Positions 6,207 to 7,558 of a DNA stretch of 7,558 bases are shown piece by piece; position 1 is the first letter of the stretch; each line of letters starts with the position of its first letter. Both the position numbers and the translations under genes were made by a program. A model generated the notes under the pieces. That model was not told where the DNA came from. It searched no databases and worked only from the letters and a program-made list of their open reading frames with translations. Source of the DNA: Bacteriovoracaceae bacterium (GTDB lineage: Bacteria > Bdellovibrionota > Bacteriovoracia > Bacteriovoracales > Bacteriovoracaceae); contig JAGLCH010000359.1 of NCBI GenBank assembly GCA_023146355.1, positions 1-7,558 on the forward strand, written 5' to 3'.

Positions 6207-7558
6207 ATGATCAATGTTTCAAACATTACTAAAATAATGGGTGGCGCCCCCCTTTACACTGGTGCAAGCTTTCAAATATACGAAGGTGAAAAAATCGGTC
6301 TCGTTGGCCCCAACGGATCGGGAAAAACAACCTTCTTTCGTCTGATTGTCGGAGAGGAAAGACCTGATGAGGGTGCAGTCAGCATTCAGGCCAATACACG
6401 TATTGCCTACTTCTCTCAAAATGTTGGGGAGATGCGTGGAACAACTGCTCTCCAAGAAGTTATAAATGGAAATGAGAGAGTCAGCGAATTAGCAGCGCGA
6501 CTAAAAGTTTATGAAGTGCAACTGTGTGATCCCGACCTTGATCCAGATGAGATGAATAAAGTACTAGACCGAATGGGAAACGATCAAACCGAATTTGAAA
6601 AGCTTGGTGGCTATGAAGTGGAATCCAATGCTCAAGAAATTTTAACAGGCCTAGGAATTACACCAGAGGAACATCTTAAGCCAGTTGAAGACTTCAGTGG
6701 TGGCTGGAAAATGCGTATTGCTCTTGCCAAAGTTCTTATTCTACTACCAGACCTTGTACTGATGGATGAGCCAACCAACTACCTCGATATGGAAACTATT
6801 TTATGGCTTGAGGAATGGCTAAAAAATTTCAAGGGTGCAGTTCTCATGACAACCCACGATCGCGAGTTTATGAATAGCGTTGCAGAAAAAATAGTTGAGG
6901 TTTCCCACGGAAGAGTCACAACCTATTCTGGGAACTACAATTTTTACCTCACTGAAAAGGAAGTCCGTAAAAAGCAAAATGAAGCTGAGTTCTCGAGACA
7001 ACAAAGTATGCTAAAAAAAGAAGAGGAATTCATTGCTCGATTTAAGGCACGCGCATCCCATGCTGCCCAGGTTCAATCTCGTGTAAAAAAGCTTGATAAG
7101 ATTGATAGAGTAGCGCTTACTCAAGATGACGATGAAATGAGCATTCAGCTCCCGCCCATTCCTCGTGGTGGAAATGATGTCGCAATCATCAAAGATCTCT
7201 CAAAGACCTGGCAGAACTCAGATGGCTCACCTAAGCCTGTTTTTAAGGGGCTCACGGCAACTGTAAGACGTCAGGAACGAATTGCCCTAGTCGGAGTTAA
7301 CGGCGCAGGAAAGTCTACATTTCTGAAGGTATTGTGCGGACATACTGAGGCAACAGCGGGTGAAGCAAACCTAGGGCCGAGTATTGATGTTGGATACTTC
7401 GGCCAGTTCACCCTAGATGTACTAAATAAAGAGAATACCATTTTAGATGAAGTCCAGAGTAAGCTTCCTGCGGCCTCTGATGGATTCATTAGAAATTTAC
7501 TAGCGGCCTTTCTTTTTAAGGGAGATGACGTCTTTAAAAAGATAAAGTACCTATCAGG
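6207..7558 (+). CDS. ABC-F family ATPase, YheS-like (3' end cut by window)
   Basis: This frame stays open from the ATG at 6207 to the window edge, giving 450 complete codons of a protein that is usually about 620-650. It has no membrane segments. NBD1 shows Walker A GPNGSGKTT (34-42), Q-loop Gln71, signature FSGGW (163-167), Walker B with Asp187-Glu188 in 'LMDEPTNYLD', and H-switch His217 in 'TTHDREF'. A charged coiled-coil linker follows (about 240-300; 'FIARFKARASHAAQVQSRVKKL'-type segment). NBD2 starts with Walker A GVNGAGKST (363-371) and breaks off at 'YLSG', inside its signature. ABC-F proteins bind the ribosomal E site and act on translation rather than transport. The FSGGW signature and the linker resemble E. 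coli YheS more than EttA or Uup, as recalled. Start chosen from AGGAG 5 bases upstream. The sequence does not show whether it gives antibiotic resistance or acts in housekeeping. Confidence 0.93.
   Translation, partial: MINVSNITKIMGGAPLYTGASFQIYEGEKIGLVGPNGSGKTTFFRLIVGEERPDEGAVSIQANTRIAYFSQNVGEMRGTTALQEVINGNERVSELAARLKVYEVQLCDPDLDPDEMNKVLDRMGNDQTEFEKLGGYEVESNAQEILTGLGITPEEHLKPVEDFSGGWKMRIALAKVLILLPDLVLMDEPTNYLDMETILWLEEWLKNFKGAVLMTTHDREFMNSVAEKIVEVSHGRVTTYSGNYNFYLTEKEVRKKQNEAEFSRQQSMLKKEEEFIARFKARASHAAQVQSRVKKLDKIDRVALTQDDDEMSIQLPPIPRGGNDVAIIKDLSKTWQNSDGSPKPVFKGLTATVRRQERIALVGVNGAGKSTFLKVLCGHTEATAGEANLGPSIDVGYFGQFTLDVLNKENTILDEVQSKLPAASDGFIRNLLAAFLFKGDDVFKKIKYLS

Noticed and set aside
6202..6210. 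Two-codon ATG-CTA-TGA frame overlapping the ABC-F start
   Set aside because: The AGGAG abuts this ATG with no spacing, so it would not be used. The ATG at 6207 is placed better and opens the long frame.

Overview
The window looks like a piece of chromosome from a low-GC Gram-negative bacterium. It holds five protein-coding genes and no RNA gene, insertion sequence or CRISPR array that I can see. A Bdellovibrionota-type organism (Bacteriovorax or Halobacteriovorax relatives) would fit the AT-rich intergenic DNA, the secreted Cys-plus-Gly-rich protein, the FliA-like promoter ahead of it and the DUF507-like gene. That placement is inference and no single marker proves it.

The left half is read on the minus strand. 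From 3940 leftward come murJ (lipid II flippase, GTG start), then a small acidic DUF507-like protein (2234-1791) with its own candidate promoter and a strong intrinsic terminator (1765-1734). Next is a secreted low-complexity protein (1578-19) with a signal peptide, a six-cysteine N-terminal domain, a long Gly-rich tract with eight YPNMGG repeats, and a Gln-rich segment near the C-terminus. This last gene is the unusual one in the window. It is preceded by a sigma-28 (FliA)-like promoter and a 5' leader stem-loop.

The right half is read on the plus strand. It holds hppA, a membrane-embedded ion-pumping pyrophosphatase of the K+-dependent sequence type (4092-6095), closed by an intrinsic terminator. 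A well-formed sigma-70-type promoter follows, driving an ABC-F ATPase of the YheS-like kind. That gene runs off the right edge, cut inside the ABC signature motif of its second nucleotide-binding domain. murJ and hppA are divergent across a 151-base AT-rich region.

The genes do not form one obvious pathway. murJ serves peptidoglycan synthesis, hppA membrane energetics and pyrophosphate removal, and the ABC-F protein most likely acts on the ribosome. Each transcription unit has its own signals. The secreted repeat protein is separate and is the best candidate for something undescribed, probably a surface or envelope protein. No defence system, toxin-antitoxin pair or mobile system is visible.
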